Assembly: GCA_047620505.1 (NCBI GenBank)
Contig: JBLHKS010000033.1
Coordinates: forward strand, 1 to 46,885
Length of the DNA stretch: 46,885 nt
Source of the DNA: JBLHKS01 sp047620505
Lineage (GTDB): Bacteria > Verrucomicrobiota > Verrucomicrobiia > Verrucomicrobiales > DEV007
Reading direction: 5' to 3'
Shown here piece after piece: positions 16,806 through 25,262 of the stretch. Position numbers and translations under genes: made by a program. The number at the start of each line of letters is the position of its first letter. Position 1 is the first letter of the stretch. The notes under the pieces are model-generated. The model did not search any database. It was given only the letters and a program-made list of their open reading frames with translations, and had not been told where the DNA came from.

Positions 16806-16850
16806 ATCGCTCGCTGAACTCTACGGGAAAATTGAATTCCCGATTGGGTG

Positions 16851-16878
16851 TTGATCCCAGCAGCTGCTGGACTACGAT
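16851..16878 (+). promoter_or_regulatory. Predicted rnpB promoter with the palindrome as spacer
   Basis: A -35-like TTGATC (16851-16856) and a -10-like TACGAT (16873-16878) are 16 bp apart, four of six matches each. Transcription starting 7 bp further would begin at 16885, exactly the first base of the RNase P P1 helix. The CAGCAGCTGCTG copy at 16858-16869 occupies almost the whole spacer, so a protein bound there would block or modulate polymerase. Confidence 0.55.
16858..16869. repeat. CAGCAGCTGCTG palindrome, copy 8 (promoter spacer)
   Basis: Exact match with flanking C and G making 14 bp, 16 bp upstream of the RNase P RNA. Confidence 0.9.
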
Positions 16879-16884
16879 CCGGCT

Positions 16885-17316
16885 CGAATCAAACCCGAGA
16901 CGGTCGCTGGTTGGGGTTTCGGCCCCGGTTAGAGGAAAGTCCGGACACCGCAAGGCAACATGCCCGATGAAAATCGGGGAAGCGGGGGTGAAAGCCTTCG
17001 TTGACGGAAAGTGCCGCAGAAAATATACCGCCACGTCCTGCTTCGGCAGTACGGGGTAAGGGTGAAATGGTGGGGTAAGAGCCCACCGCTCGGAGGGTGA
17101 CCGAAGAGGCAGGGTAAACCCCATGTGGTGCAAGACAGAACAGGGCAAAATCGGGCAGTCTGTCCGGATTCCGCTTCGGCGGGAATATGCTCGGGTAATA
17201 GTCGCACCTCGCGCAAGCGGGGAGGGTCGGGACGCGTTTTGCGCGGTTCGGCGCTAGATAAATGATCGTCATTTCGCTTACGCGAAAGACAGAATCCGGC
17301 TTATGACGGTTTGATT
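16885..17316 (+). ncRNA. rnpB: RNase P RNA, bacterial type A
   Basis: This is the catalytic RNA that removes 5' leaders from pre-tRNAs with the RnpA protein. The ends pair perfectly as helix P1 (CGAATCAAACC at 16885-16895 with GGTTTGATTCG at 17306-17316). The conserved P4-side block GAGGAAAGTCCGGAC lies near 16932. GGGGTAAGGGTGAAA and GGTAAGAGCCCACCG fall in the specificity domain, GGCAGGGTAAACCCCA follows, and the near-universal ACAGAATCCGGCTTAT closes the molecule. The length of about 432 nt is within the type A range, with room for variable P12/P16-P18 arms. Every ORF across this stretch is spurious. No clear terminator follows. Confidence 0.95.
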
Positions 17317-17403
17317 CGAATTTACTCAAAAACGGCCCTGAGGCCCTCACAAGTTTGAAATAAAGCCGGTTGACCTGGTGCGGCGGAGCCCTAGACTCCG
17401 CGC

Positions 17404-18111
17404 ATGCTCAGCTTGGACGACTCGCCTACGACGGCGGCGCGGAACGGTTCCTCCCCCAGCCAACCCAAAAACGGATCGCGTTCTGCCAAAGGCCGCTCTC
17501 CACTCGTGTTCTTTCGCGAATTTCTGCAGAAGCCAAAAGAGGTCGCGTATATTTTTCCGAGCTCTCCGGCTCTTGAGCGGAAAATTGCTCGTGTCTGCGA
17601 ACTTTCGGAAGCCAAAATCGTAATCGAACTCGGCCCGGGCACTGGAGGCACGACCCGCGCGCTGCTTCGCCAGATGGCACCGGACGCCACTCTTTTGGCG
17701 ATCGAAATCAACCCGCGATTCGCTGAAGGAGTTCGCGAAAGCATCGACGACCCGCGCCTGATCGTCCACACGGGCGACGCCAGCAAAATTGATGAGGCAC
17801 TCGCCGAGCACGGTCTCGATGCGCCTGAAGTCGTCGTTTCCGGAATCCCATTTTCCTGCATGCCGAAAGAAATTGGCGAAGCGATTCAGATTTCGATTCG
17901 CGAAACGCTCGCACCGCACGGCCGCTTCGTTGCTTATCAGCTTCGAAGCGTTGTCGCCAAAATTGGCTCGGAAATTTTCGGCAAACCCAAAGTCAGTTGG
18001 GAACTCGCGAATTTTCCTCCGATGCGGATTTTCCGTTTCGATATGCCTTCACAAAACGGCCAGCAGCTCAATGGAAATGGCCACGCAAACGGAAACGTAA
18101 ACGGACATTGA
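17404..18111 (+). CDS. Phospholipid N-methyltransferase-like class I methyltransferase
   Basis: The 235-residue product resembles COG3963 (PmtA-like phospholipid N-methyltransferases, related to KsgA). Landmarks are FFREFLQKPKEVAYIFPSSP, a SAM-binding loop IVIELGPGTGGTTRALL, the acidic end of strand 2 (LLAIEINPRFAE), HTGDASKID and the SGIPFSCMPKE motif-IV region. Such enzymes methylate phosphatidylethanolamine toward phosphatidylcholine at the membrane face. The N-terminal 35 residues are Ser/Lys-rich and the last 20 are a low-complexity Asn-Gly-His tail, both probably disordered. An rRNA-adenine-methyltransferase-like role cannot be excluded. It precedes carA by 43 bp on the same strand. Confidence 0.78.
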   Translation: MLSLDDSPTTAARNGSSPSQPKNGSRSAKGRSPLVFFREFLQKPKEVAYIFPSSPALERKIARVCELSEAKIVIELGPGTGGTTRALLRQMAPDATLLAIEINPRFAEGVRESIDDPRLIVHTGDASKIDEALAEHGLDAPEVVVSGIPFSCMPKEIGEAIQISIRETLAPHGRFVAYQLRSVVAKIGSEIFGKPKVSWELANFPPMRIFRFDMPSQNGQQLNGNGHANGNVNGH

Positions 18112-18154
18112 ATCCTGCTTGCGTCCTGCGCAGCACCCGCCATCTTCGTCGCCG

Positions 18155-19336
18155 ATGAATCGAGCCATTCTCGCTCTGGAAGACGGTCGCGTCTACGAGG
18201 GCACCTCTTTCGGTGCCTCCACTACGGTTTCTGGTGAGGCGTGTTTTAACACGTCGATGACCGGCTATCAGGAAATCCTGACCGATCCCTCTTATCGAGG
18301 ACAGATCGTAACGATGACCTATCCGTTGATCGGAAATTACGGCGTGAATTCGGCCGACGCCGAAAGCAAACGACCTCACGTCCGCGGATTTGTCGTCGAA
18401 GAGCTCTGCGAAATTCCAAGTAATTGGCGCTCACAGGAGAGTCTCGATTCCTACCTGAAAAGATGGGATATTCCGGGTGTCCAGGGCGTCGACACTCGCG
18501 CGCTGACCAAGCAGCTGCGAACGGCTGGGGCGATGCGCTCGGTCCTCACCAGCGACCAATCGATTTCTCCTGAGCAAGCAGTCCAGATGGCCAAATCCGC
18601 TCCGCCGATGGCCGGCAGCGACTTCGTCAAAGAAGTGACCACGGACGAAAACTACGTTTGGGATCAGTCCGATACCGAGAGTCGCGAGTGGACTCTTTTT
18701 AATCCGGGCGAAAACAAAAGCCAGCAGGTGCTGGACGAGCGAGGTCAAAGCGTAAGGCCGTTGCCGGAGGCGAAGTATCACATCGTGGCTTACGATTTCG
18801 GCATCAAATACAATATTTTGCGTCGCTTGCGCCAGAACGGATTCAAAGTAGACGTCGTTAAAGCGAGCACGCCGGCAGAAGAAGTTCTGGCGCGCAACCC
18901 GGACGGAATTTTCCTTTCGAATGGCCCCGGCGATCCCTCCTCGCTTGACTACATTCACACCGAAATCCGCAAGCTCGTTACGAAAAAGCCGATCTTCGCG
19001 ATCTGCCTTGGCCATCAAATCTTAGGACACGCGTTTGGCGGCAAAACCTTCAAGCTGAAGTTTGGTCATCGCGGCGGAAACCAGCCGGTCAAAGATCTCC
19101 GAGATGGACGAGTCGCGATCACCTCGCAGAACCACGGTTTTGCGGTCGACGACGACGGTCTTCCTTCGAATGTCGAGGTGACTCACATCAATCTAAACGA
19201 CAACACGGTCGAGGGGATTCGGAATCGAGACTACCCAGTTTTCAGCGTTCAGTACCATCCGGAAGCTGCGCCTGGGCCGCATGACGCGAAGTATTTCTTC
19301 GAAGAATTCGCAGCTCTGATCGAGTCGACTCGCTAG
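18155..19336 (+). CDS. carA: Carbamoyl-phosphate synthase small (glutaminase) subunit
   Basis: CarA hydrolyses glutamine and channels ammonia to CarB for carbamoyl phosphate, feeding arginine and pyrimidine synthesis in the cytoplasm. The 393-residue length is normal for CarA. The N-terminal domain has LALEDGRVYEGTSFG and NTSMTGYQEILTDPSY. The class I amidotransferase triad is C284 in FAICLGHQILG with H368 and E370 in VQYHPEA; the FLSNGPGDP oxyanion strand is present. The ATG at 18155 aligns with known N-termini; a TTG 36 bp upstream is rejected. carB is not in the window. The gene ends against the convergent efflux operon. Confidence 0.97.
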   Translation: MNRAILALEDGRVYEGTSFGASTTVSGEACFNTSMTGYQEILTDPSYRGQIVTMTYPLIGNYGVNSADAESKRPHVRGFVVEELCEIPSNWRSQESLDSYLKRWDIPGVQGVDTRALTKQLRTAGAMRSVLTSDQSISPEQAVQMAKSAPPMAGSDFVKEVTTDENYVWDQSDTESREWTLFNPGENKSQQVLDERGQSVRPLPEAKYHIVAYDFGIKYNILRRLRQNGFKVDVVKASTPAEEVLARNPDGIFLSNGPGDPSSLDYIHTEIRKLVTKKPIFAICLGHQILGHAFGGKTFKLKFGHRGGNQPVKDLRDGRVAITSQNHGFAVDDDGLPSNVEVTHINLNDNTVEGIRNRDYPVFSVQYHPEAAPGPHDAKYFFEEFAALIESTR

Positions 19337-19354
19337 ATCGCGATTTTTCTGAAT

Positions 19355-19366
19355 CAGCAGCTGCTG
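19355..19366. repeat. CAGCAGCTGCTG palindrome, copy 9 (intergenic)
   Basis: Exact match, extended by AAT and ATT to a perfect 18-bp palindrome (19352-19369) that fills the gap between the convergent carA and RND genes. No U-tract follows on either strand, so it is not an ordinary terminator. Confidence 0.9.
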
Positions 19367-19368
19367 AT

Positions 19369-22300
19369 TTAATCGGTCTCGCTTTTCGCCGTCTCGTGCA
19401 CGTGACCGGGAGCGCGGTGATGGCCAATGATGTCGTGCAGCACGAGGTAAACCAAAGGGATGAGAATCAGCGTGATCGTCGTCGCGAAAATGATTCCGAA
19501 CGCGAGCGAAACGGCCATTGGAACGAGGAACTTGCCTTGAATGTCGGTCTCGAGCAGCATCGGCGTCAGGCCGGCGAACGTGGTTAGCGACGTCAGCAGA
19601 ATCGGGCGGAAACGGGCTGCTCCAGCTTCGGTCGCGGCTTTGATTATGTCGTTACCTTGGGCGCGTTTGCGATTCACGTAGTCCACCAGGACGAGGCTGT
19701 CATTCACCACAACTCCAGCCAGGGCGACAATCCCGCACATCGACATAATGCTCATGTCGTATCCCATGATGATGTGCCCGAAAACTGCACCAACGAGGCC
19801 AAAAGGAATCACGGACATCACGATCAGAGGCTGAACGTAAGAGCGGAGCGGAATTGCCATGAGCACGTACATTGCCAGCAACGCGATCAGCGCTTTCATG
19901 CCCATTTCGCCCAAAGTCTGACGCTGGTCTTTCTGTTCGCCCTGAAAAGCGTAGAGCACGCCTGGAGGGAGTTTCGTTAGGATGCCCTCCGGTTTTTTCT
20001 CAGCTGGCTCGGCCCCAAAGAGAATTCCAATCCGCTCAAAAAGCCCGGGAAGTCCGTCTTTTCGAGTGATCGATTCGACGACCTGGTTGGCTGTCGTTTT
20101 CGTGTTCTTATCGAGATCAGCCGTGATTTTGATCGCGCGTCGACGGTCTGAGCGCTGAATCGTTGCGTAGGATCGCCCTAACGTTGCGCTTGCGACCTCG
20201 GAAAACGGAACCTCCGCTCCGTCCTTGGTTCGAATCTTGATGTTGTCCAGATCGGTTAGCGAAGCGCGCTCATCACGCGGATAGCGAACGAAAACCCGGA
20301 CTTCGTCTCGCCCGCGCTGCAGCCGCTGGATTTCGTCGCCGTAAAAACCCTGACGCGTCTGCCGCGAGACGTCTTCCAGCCGCAGATCCAGCGCCTCGGC
20401 ACTCGGCAGAATTTCCAGCTTCAATTCGCGGTTTCCCGCCCGATTGCTGCTGGCAATGTCTTTGACTCCATCAAATTCCCCCAGCGCCGTCTTCACTTCC
20501 TCAGCCGCAGCTTCGAGGGCTTCGAGATTCGTTCCCGTTATCTCCAGATCGATCGCGTTTCCTCCGCCTGCCGCATCCGCAGAATAAGTCAGCTCGACTG
20601 CGCCTGGAATCGGACCTGTCAGTTCTCGCCAGATCGAAATTACCTCAGATCCTGTCAGTTTTCGATTCGTCGCCGACTGAAGTTCGATCGTGACTTCGCC
20701 AACATGAGAAGCGCGCGGCGGACCGCCTACACTGTTGAAACTGATCTGAAACGGCTGCTGTCCAACACTGGCGAGCATGTGTCGAACGATTGGATTTCCG
20801 GAGTTGTCCTTGTATTTTTCCTTCAGCTCATCGGCAGCATTTTCGAGCCTCGCGACAGCAGCTGCTGTCGTCTCAAACGGAACGCCAATCGGCATCGTAA
20901 CCTTTGCCGTGATGATATCGGCTTCGACTTTAGGGAAGAAAACGAAGCCTACCCAACCTGTCTTGATCGCAGTGATGACCAAGGCGAAGATGCAGACGAA
21001 TCCAAGTAACACCGGGTATCGCATCCGGAGGCATGCGCTCAAAACGGGCCGATAAAATCGATCGACGAACCGCTCCAGCCCGCCTGAGAAAACCTGTTGA
21101 AAACGGATGATTCGACCAGGCTTGTGGTCTGGGTCGTAGGGTCGGAGGCACGAGAGGTGCGAAGGTAAAATCAGCTTCGATTGAACTAGCGAAAACAGCA
21201 GTGTTGGGATGACGATTAGCGGAATGTTAGGCCAGATTTTTCCGCTGACACCGCTCAAGCCGAGCATTGGCGTAAACGCGACAATCGTGGTGAGCACTCC
21301 AAAGATGACAACCACGCCGACCTCGTGCGTTCCGCGTGGCGCCGCTAACTTCGGGTGCTCGCCTTTTCGGATTCGGCTGTAAACATTTTCGCCAATCACG
21401 ATGGCGTCATCGACCACGATCCCGAGAACGAGAATGAATGCGAAGAGCGAGATCATGTTGATCGAAACCCCGGTGTAGGGCATCACCATGATCGCGCCGG
21501 CGAACGAAACGGGAATCCCGATGGTAACCAAAAGAGCTAGCGAAGGCCGAAGGAAAAGCGCGAGGACGATGAAAACCAGAATCAGCCCGAATATCGCATT
21601 TCTGCCGAGAAGCTTCATCCGGCCATCGAGAAAGACCGAGTCATCGCGCCAGATTTCCAGTCTCACGCGGTCCGGCAGCTCCTTGGGTGCCACTTTGTAA
21701 ACGTAGTCCCGGACAGATTGGGCGATCTTTAAAGTATCCTGATCACCGACGCGGTAAACGTTGATCAGCATCGCCGGGCGATTGTCGAATCGCGATTCAA
21801 GCGAGTGCTCCTCAAAGCCGTCGCGAATCTCCGCGATGTCTCCGAGCGAAACGCGTGATCCGTCCTCTCGAGTAACCACGGTAATCGTCTCAAATTCGCG
21901 GGCGGTGTAGCGTTTTTGCTCAGTCCGAATCAGCACCTCTCCGGACGTGGTCTGGATCGAGCCGCTGGGAAGGTCGAGAGACGAAGCGCGGACAGCGGCG
22001 GAAACCTGGTCGAATGTCAGGCCGAAATCGCGCAGCGTGGATTCGGAAACCTCGATCGAAATTTCGTAGTCCCGAACGCCGGCGAGAGAGGCCTGAGTAA
22101 CTTTCGACGGACCGTCGTTGTAGGCGAGCAGGCCGTCTCGAACACGCTCGCTGAGCCGCCGCAGGGTCTTTTCATCGGTCTTGGCGGAAACTGCAATGCT
22201 CATCACCTGAGCCTTGATCACCAGCTCTTCCAAGCTGGGTTCCTCAGCTTCCTCAGCAAGGTTTTGAACCGCGTCGATCCGAGTTTTGACATCGCTCATC

Positions 22301-22614
22301 AGCGTGCGGATGTCGTAGCCGGATTTGACCTCGATCGTCACCACGCCCTGGCTTGGAGCCGCCGTCGAGCGAAGGTGATCGATCCCGTCAAGATCCTGAA
22401 TCGCCTCTTCAATCGGGATGATCACGCCCTTCTCGACTTCTTCCGGCGTCGCATTTGGAAAGGGCACCGTGACGGCGACCACATCGATCGAAGTCTCCGG
22501 AAAAATCTCAGTCTTCTGGCCAAACCACGTTCCCAAGCCAAGGAGAGCGATGATCACCATCAACGAATTGGCGGCGACGTGATTCTTCGAAAACCACTGG
22601 ATGATTCCCTCCAT
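19369..22614 (-). CDS. RND-superfamily efflux transporter, inner-membrane pump (AcrB/MdtC type)
   Basis: The 1081-residue proton-driven pump expels drugs or other amphiphiles across the envelope in complex with the two proteins encoded upstream. It has the family's duplicated layout: a first helix near residues 12-30, a large periplasmic loop, helices from about 337, a second loop and the final helix bundle. The proton-relay aspartates are D402 and D403 in VLGIVVDDAIVIGENVY. LFLRPSLALLVTIGIPVSF and the C-terminal MCGIVALAGVVVNDSLVLVDY are typical. The sequence favours a multidrug rather than a metal pump, but the substrate is unknown. It is the last gene of a tetR-OMF-MFP-RND operon, 3 bp after the adaptor. 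Confidence 0.95.
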   Translation of the reverse strand: MEGIIQWFSKNHVAANSLMVIIALLGLGTWFGQKTEIFPETSIDVVAVTVPFPNATPEEVEKGVIIPIEEAIQDLDGIDHLRSTAAPSQGVVTIEVKSGYDIRTLMSDVKTRIDAVQNLAEEAEEPSLEELVIKAQVMSIAVSAKTDEKTLRRLSERVRDGLLAYNDGPSKVTQASLAGVRDYEISIEVSESTLRDFGLTFDQVSAAVRASSLDLPSGSIQTTSGEVLIRTEQKRYTAREFETITVVTREDGSRVSLGDIAEIRDGFEEHSLESRFDNRPAMLINVYRVGDQDTLKIAQSVRDYVYKVAPKELPDRVRLEIWRDDSVFLDGRMKLLGRNAIFGLILVFIVLALFLRPSLALLVTIGIPVSFAGAIMVMPYTGVSINMISLFAFILVLGIVVDDAIVIGENVYSRIRKGEHPKLAAPRGTHEVGVVVIFGVLTTIVAFTPMLGLSGVSGKIWPNIPLIVIPTLLFSLVQSKLILPSHLSCLRPYDPDHKPGRIIRFQQVFSGGLERFVDRFYRPVLSACLRMRYPVLLGFVCIFALVITAIKTGWVGFVFFPKVEADIITAKVTMPIGVPFETTAAAVARLENAADELKEKYKDNSGNPIVRHMLASVGQQPFQISFNSVGGPPRASHVGEVTIELQSATNRKLTGSEVISIWRELTGPIPGAVELTYSADAAGGGNAIDLEITGTNLEALEAAAEEVKTALGEFDGVKDIASSNRAGNRELKLEILPSAEALDLRLEDVSRQTRQGFYGDEIQRLQRGRDEVRVFVRYPRDERASLTDLDNIKIRTKDGAEVPFSEVASATLGRSYATIQRSDRRRAIKITADLDKNTKTTANQVVESITRKDGLPGLFERIGILFGAEPAEKKPEGILTKLPPGVLYAFQGEQKDQRQTLGEMGMKALIALLAMYVLMAIPLRSYVQPLIVMSVIPFGLVGAVFGHIIMGYDMSIMSMCGIVALAGVVVNDSLVLVDYVNRKRAQGNDIIKAATEAGAARFRPILLTSLTTFAGLTPMLLETDIQGKFLVPMAVSLAFGIIFATTITLILIPLVYLVLHDIIGHHRAPGHVHETAKSETD
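20856..20867. repeat. CAGCAGCTGCTG palindrome, copy 10
   Basis: Exact match, extended by CGA and TCG to an 18-bp palindrome (20853-20870), in the RND gene, read on the minus strand as Ala-Ala-Ala. Confidence 0.9.
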
Positions 22615-22617
22615 ATT

Positions 22618-23787
22618 CTATTCGAGCACCGGACTCTGGCTTTCGGTTTTCGGTTCTTCGACCGCTGGTTCTTGGACGTTCACCTCCATCCCTTCGATCA
22701 CCGCCTCCATCGCCGTCATGCAAATCCGGTCTCCGGCTTTGAGCCCCAAATTCACGAGAGCGTCGTCGCCTTCGCGGCGGATCACTTTCACAGTTCTGAA
22801 TCGAAGCAGATTTTTGCGATCGACGATGACCAGTTTATCCGGCTCATAAAAAGCGCTAAGCGGCACGCGAAAAATCCCTTCCAAAGTCTGCCCTTCAACT
22901 TTGGCGCTGACGAACAATCCAGGTTGAAGCCAGTCTCGATCGTTGGAGGCGACCTGCGCGACGATGCTGACTGAGCGGCTGTCGCGATCGATCTCGCCGG
23001 TCTGACGAACAACCTCGCCCGTCCATTTCAGCGTTTTCGTTCCTACATTCGTTTCGAGCCAGACCATCGGTTTTCGGTCTTCCGAACTTGAAGCGACGAA
23101 AGCGTAGTCAGACAGCGAAAGCGGCAAAATCAGCTCGTAAGGCGAAGCCGCGTAGACTTCGGCGACCGGAGCAGCTGCTCCGAGGTAGGAGCCAACTTCG
23201 GTGTAGATTTTTCTGATGCGAGCCGGGTAGGGGGCGACGATTTTCGTCCGCTTGACGTCGTGTTCCGCCTTCTTCACCGCTGCCTCGGCTGCCAGCACGC
23301 GAGCTGCCGCGCTTTTGAGCTGGGGAACGCGGAGGACCAGATCGCCCGGATCGCCTTCAAGCCCGAGTTCCTGCCAATCACGCAGCGCGCGATCGGCCTG
23401 CGCCTTCTCCAGGATCTCAGCCAGCTCCGCGTCCGCCAGTCGAGCACCTGCCTCAGCGGCCGCCGCTTTGAAATCTGAATCGTCGATCTGAAGAATAAAT
23501 TCTCCCTCTTTGAACTCGCCACCGGCTCTGTACTTCTTCGAAACTGAAGTCACTCTCCCTGGAACCTCAGCTGCGATCAGGCTCTGCTTCTCTGGCGCGA
23601 TCAACCCCTGAGTCGTCAACTTCAGCTCAACCGACTGTGGCTGAGCTTCAAGGATATCAATTGTTGGCTTAGCATCCTCTGCGTCAACTTTTACAGGTTC
23701 CGGAGCCGACAACACCAGGATCGTCCCGACCCCGCCCACAACGAGGACGATCCCGATACAAATCAAAATCTGGTGCCAAATTTTCAT
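22618..23787 (-). CDS. RND efflux periplasmic adaptor (membrane fusion protein)
   Basis: The 389-residue HlyD/AcrA-family adaptor links the RND pump to the outer-membrane channel. Residues 7-28 (ILICIGIVLVVGGVGTILVL) form a signal anchor. A lipoyl half-motif (GLIAPEKQSLIAAEVPGRVTSV) is followed by a helical hairpin region rich in Ala, Glu and Lys (EAGARLADAELAEILEKAQ), then the second lipoyl half (RTKIVAPYPARIRKIYTEVG) and beta-barrel segments up to FRVPLSAFYEPDKLVIVD. A degenerate copy of the palindrome encodes Ala-Ala-Ala in GAAAPVAE. It lies between the channel and pump genes with gaps of 27 and 3 bp, so all are presumably one transcript. Confidence 0.94.
   Translation of the reverse strand: MKIWHQILICIGIVLVVGGVGTILVLSAPEPVKVDAEDAKPTIDILEAQPQSVELKLTTQGLIAPEKQSLIAAEVPGRVTSVSKKYRAGGEFKEGEFILQIDDSDFKAAAAEAGARLADAELAEILEKAQADRALRDWQELGLEGDPGDLVLRVPQLKSAAARVLAAEAAVKKAEHDVKRTKIVAPYPARIRKIYTEVGSYLGAAAPVAEVYAASPYELILPLSLSDYAFVASSSEDRKPMVWLETNVGTKTLKWTGEVVRQTGEIDRDSRSVSIVAQVASNDRDWLQPGLFVSAKVEGQTLEGIFRVPLSAFYEPDKLVIVDRKNLLRFRTVKVIRREGDDALVNLGLKAGDRICMTAMEAVIEGMEVNVQEPAVEEPKTESQSPVLE
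23170..23179. repeat. Palindrome core AGCAGCTGCT (degenerate ends)
   Basis: The central 10 bp are intact and the flanks give another perfect palindrome, GGAGCAGCTGCTCC. In the adaptor gene, read as Ala-Ala-Ala. Confidence 0.7.
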
Positions 23788-23814
23788 CCTTTTCCTTTCG
23801 TCTACGTCTCTCGA

Positions 23815-25239
23815 TCAATCCCGGGCGCGGAAATCTCCTCCCAGTGCCGTGTGGAGGTCGATCCGATTTGTCAGCCAGTCGCGTCTCGCATCAACCAGTG
23901 CCGCCCTTGCTCCGATCAAACGCTCCTGAGCGCGCAGCAGAGAATTGATCGCGCCGTCCTCGCCGTCGCCCACCGCGTCTCTTGCTCGATCGACTGCCTT
24001 CTGACCATGCTCGGCCGCATCGCGGTAGGCCTCGACTCGCTTGCGCTGAAACTCTTCGGATGCGAGCGCTTCTTCGACTTCGCGAAACGCAATCAAGACA
24101 GTTTGCTGATAACCGGCAAGCTCGCTCTCTGAATTTGCCTGGCGGATCTTGACGGTTTCACGCAGGCGTCGGCCTTCCAGAATTGGCTGAGTGACGCCGC
24201 TGGCGAAGCTCCAAACGGTGAAGTCGCTGTTGAGAATTTCTTCGAGATCCGGAGTGCCAGTTCCGTAGTTTCCTGTGATGTTGAACTGCGGCAGAAGGCT
24301 CCGTTTAGCTTCGAGAACTCGCTTGTCGGCTGCGGCTAGTCTGCGTTCAGCCGTGCGGACATCGGGGCGGCGATCGAGGAGGTCAGCGGGTACACCGGTT
24401 GGTGGGCGGCCAGGCATTTTCGGCAATCCGCCTGCTCCGGCAAGCTCGCCAGCGGGATAGCGGCCGAGGACGATATCGATCTGCTTGCGGAGACGAACAA
24501 CTTGCTCGTTACGCAGCTGAACGACCGCGAGAAGCGAATCTTCAGTCGCGCGGGCCTGCTCTAACTCGGATGCGCTGCCGGCCTGTCCGAACTCGATTGC
24601 GTTCTCAATCGTTTTCACGTTGTCAGCCGCCGATTCCAGATCCTCCTCAGCCAATTCCAGCTGCTCGTGCGTCGCCAGGAGCGTAAACCAGGATCTCGCC
24701 GTTTGAGCCGCGATCGAAAGCTGCGCAGCTTCGTAGTCAGATTCGGAAGCCTGCAAATCGGCCAGAGCCGCCGATTTCGCCGCCCGAATTCTGCCCCAAA
24801 TATCGACCTCCCAGGAAGCGCTCAACCGCAGCCCGAAATTGTTGCTCAAACTGGAATTCACGACCTGCTGACCTCCAGCCCCGAAAGGAAAGCCGATGAA
24901 ATTTCGCTGACTCCGGCCTCCATCCAGCTCGACGTTCGCCCGCGGAGTCAAGGCCGCTCCGGCGATCACCGCGGTCGCTTCGGCGCTTCGGATGCGCGCG
25001 GAAGTCACTTTGAGATCCTTGTTATGCTCAAGAGCCTCGTCGACCAACTTCAGCAGCTGCTGATCGCCAAAAGATCCGATCCACGCAGTATCGGCGATCG
25101 GCTTACTCGACGCGTAAGCGGCCCAGCCATCGGGAATCTTCACGTTCAATCGATGCCGAGCGGATTTCGGCGCGGTGACGCAGGAGCTCAGTCCAAGTGC
25201 GAGGCACAAGCTGAGGAAAAGAGGAAAAACAGGTTTCAT
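23815..25239 (-). CDS. Outer-membrane efflux lipoprotein (NodT/OprM family)
   Basis: The 474-residue TolC-like channel subunit begins with a lipoprotein signal (MKPVFPLFLSLCLALGLSSC), with C20 as the lipidated cysteine. Two homologous halves follow, each with long helices: RSAEATAVIAGAALTPRANVELDGG and YEAAQLSIAAQTARSWFTLLATHEQ in the first half, LDRRPDVRTAERRLAAADKRV and FREVEEALASEEFQRKR in the second. The PDVRTAERRLAAA block is diagnostic of NodT-type proteins. It forms the trimeric outer-membrane duct for the RND pump encoded downstream. It begins 23 bp after the tetR stop, consistent with a single operon. A palindrome copy encodes Gln-Gln-Leu-Leu near residue 60. Confidence 0.94.
   Translation of the reverse strand: MKPVFPLFLSLCLALGLSSCVTAPKSARHRLNVKIPDGWAAYASSKPIADTAWIGSFGDQQLLKLVDEALEHNKDLKVTSARIRSAEATAVIAGAALTPRANVELDGGRSQRNFIGFPFGAGGQQVVNSSLSNNFGLRLSASWEVDIWGRIRAAKSAALADLQASESDYEAAQLSIAAQTARSWFTLLATHEQLELAEEDLESAADNVKTIENAIEFGQAGSASELEQARATEDSLLAVVQLRNEQVVRLRKQIDIVLGRYPAGELAGAGGLPKMPGRPPTGVPADLLDRRPDVRTAERRLAAADKRVLEAKRSLLPQFNITGNYGTGTPDLEEILNSDFTVWSFASGVTQPILEGRRLRETVKIRQANSESELAGYQQTVLIAFREVEEALASEEFQRKRVEAYRDAAEHGQKAVDRARDAVGDGEDGAINSLLRAQERLIGARAALVDARRDWLTNRIDLHTALGGDFRARD
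25051..25062. repeat. CAGCAGCTGCTG palindrome, copy 11
   Basis: Exact match with flanking T and A making 14 bp, in the outer-membrane channel gene, read on the minus strand as Gln-Gln-Leu-Leu. Confidence 0.9.
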
Positions 25240-25262
25240 GCGAGTCGTTTGCGTGGAGAAAA

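Noticed and set aside
16585..17350. Several open frames of 60 to 190 codons across the RNase P RNA
   Set aside because: The region folds as RNase P RNA with conserved blocks and paired ends; the frames are accidental.
19352..19369. The 18-bp palindrome between carA and the RND gene as a bidirectional terminator
   Set aside because: It has no U-tract on either strand, no loop-forming centre, and the same sequence occurs inside many genes where termination would be harmful.
21916..22974. A 352-codon open frame opposite the RND pump and adaptor genes
   Set aside because: It covers well-conserved efflux genes on the other strand and its composition is rich in His and Arg, as expected for an antisense shadow.
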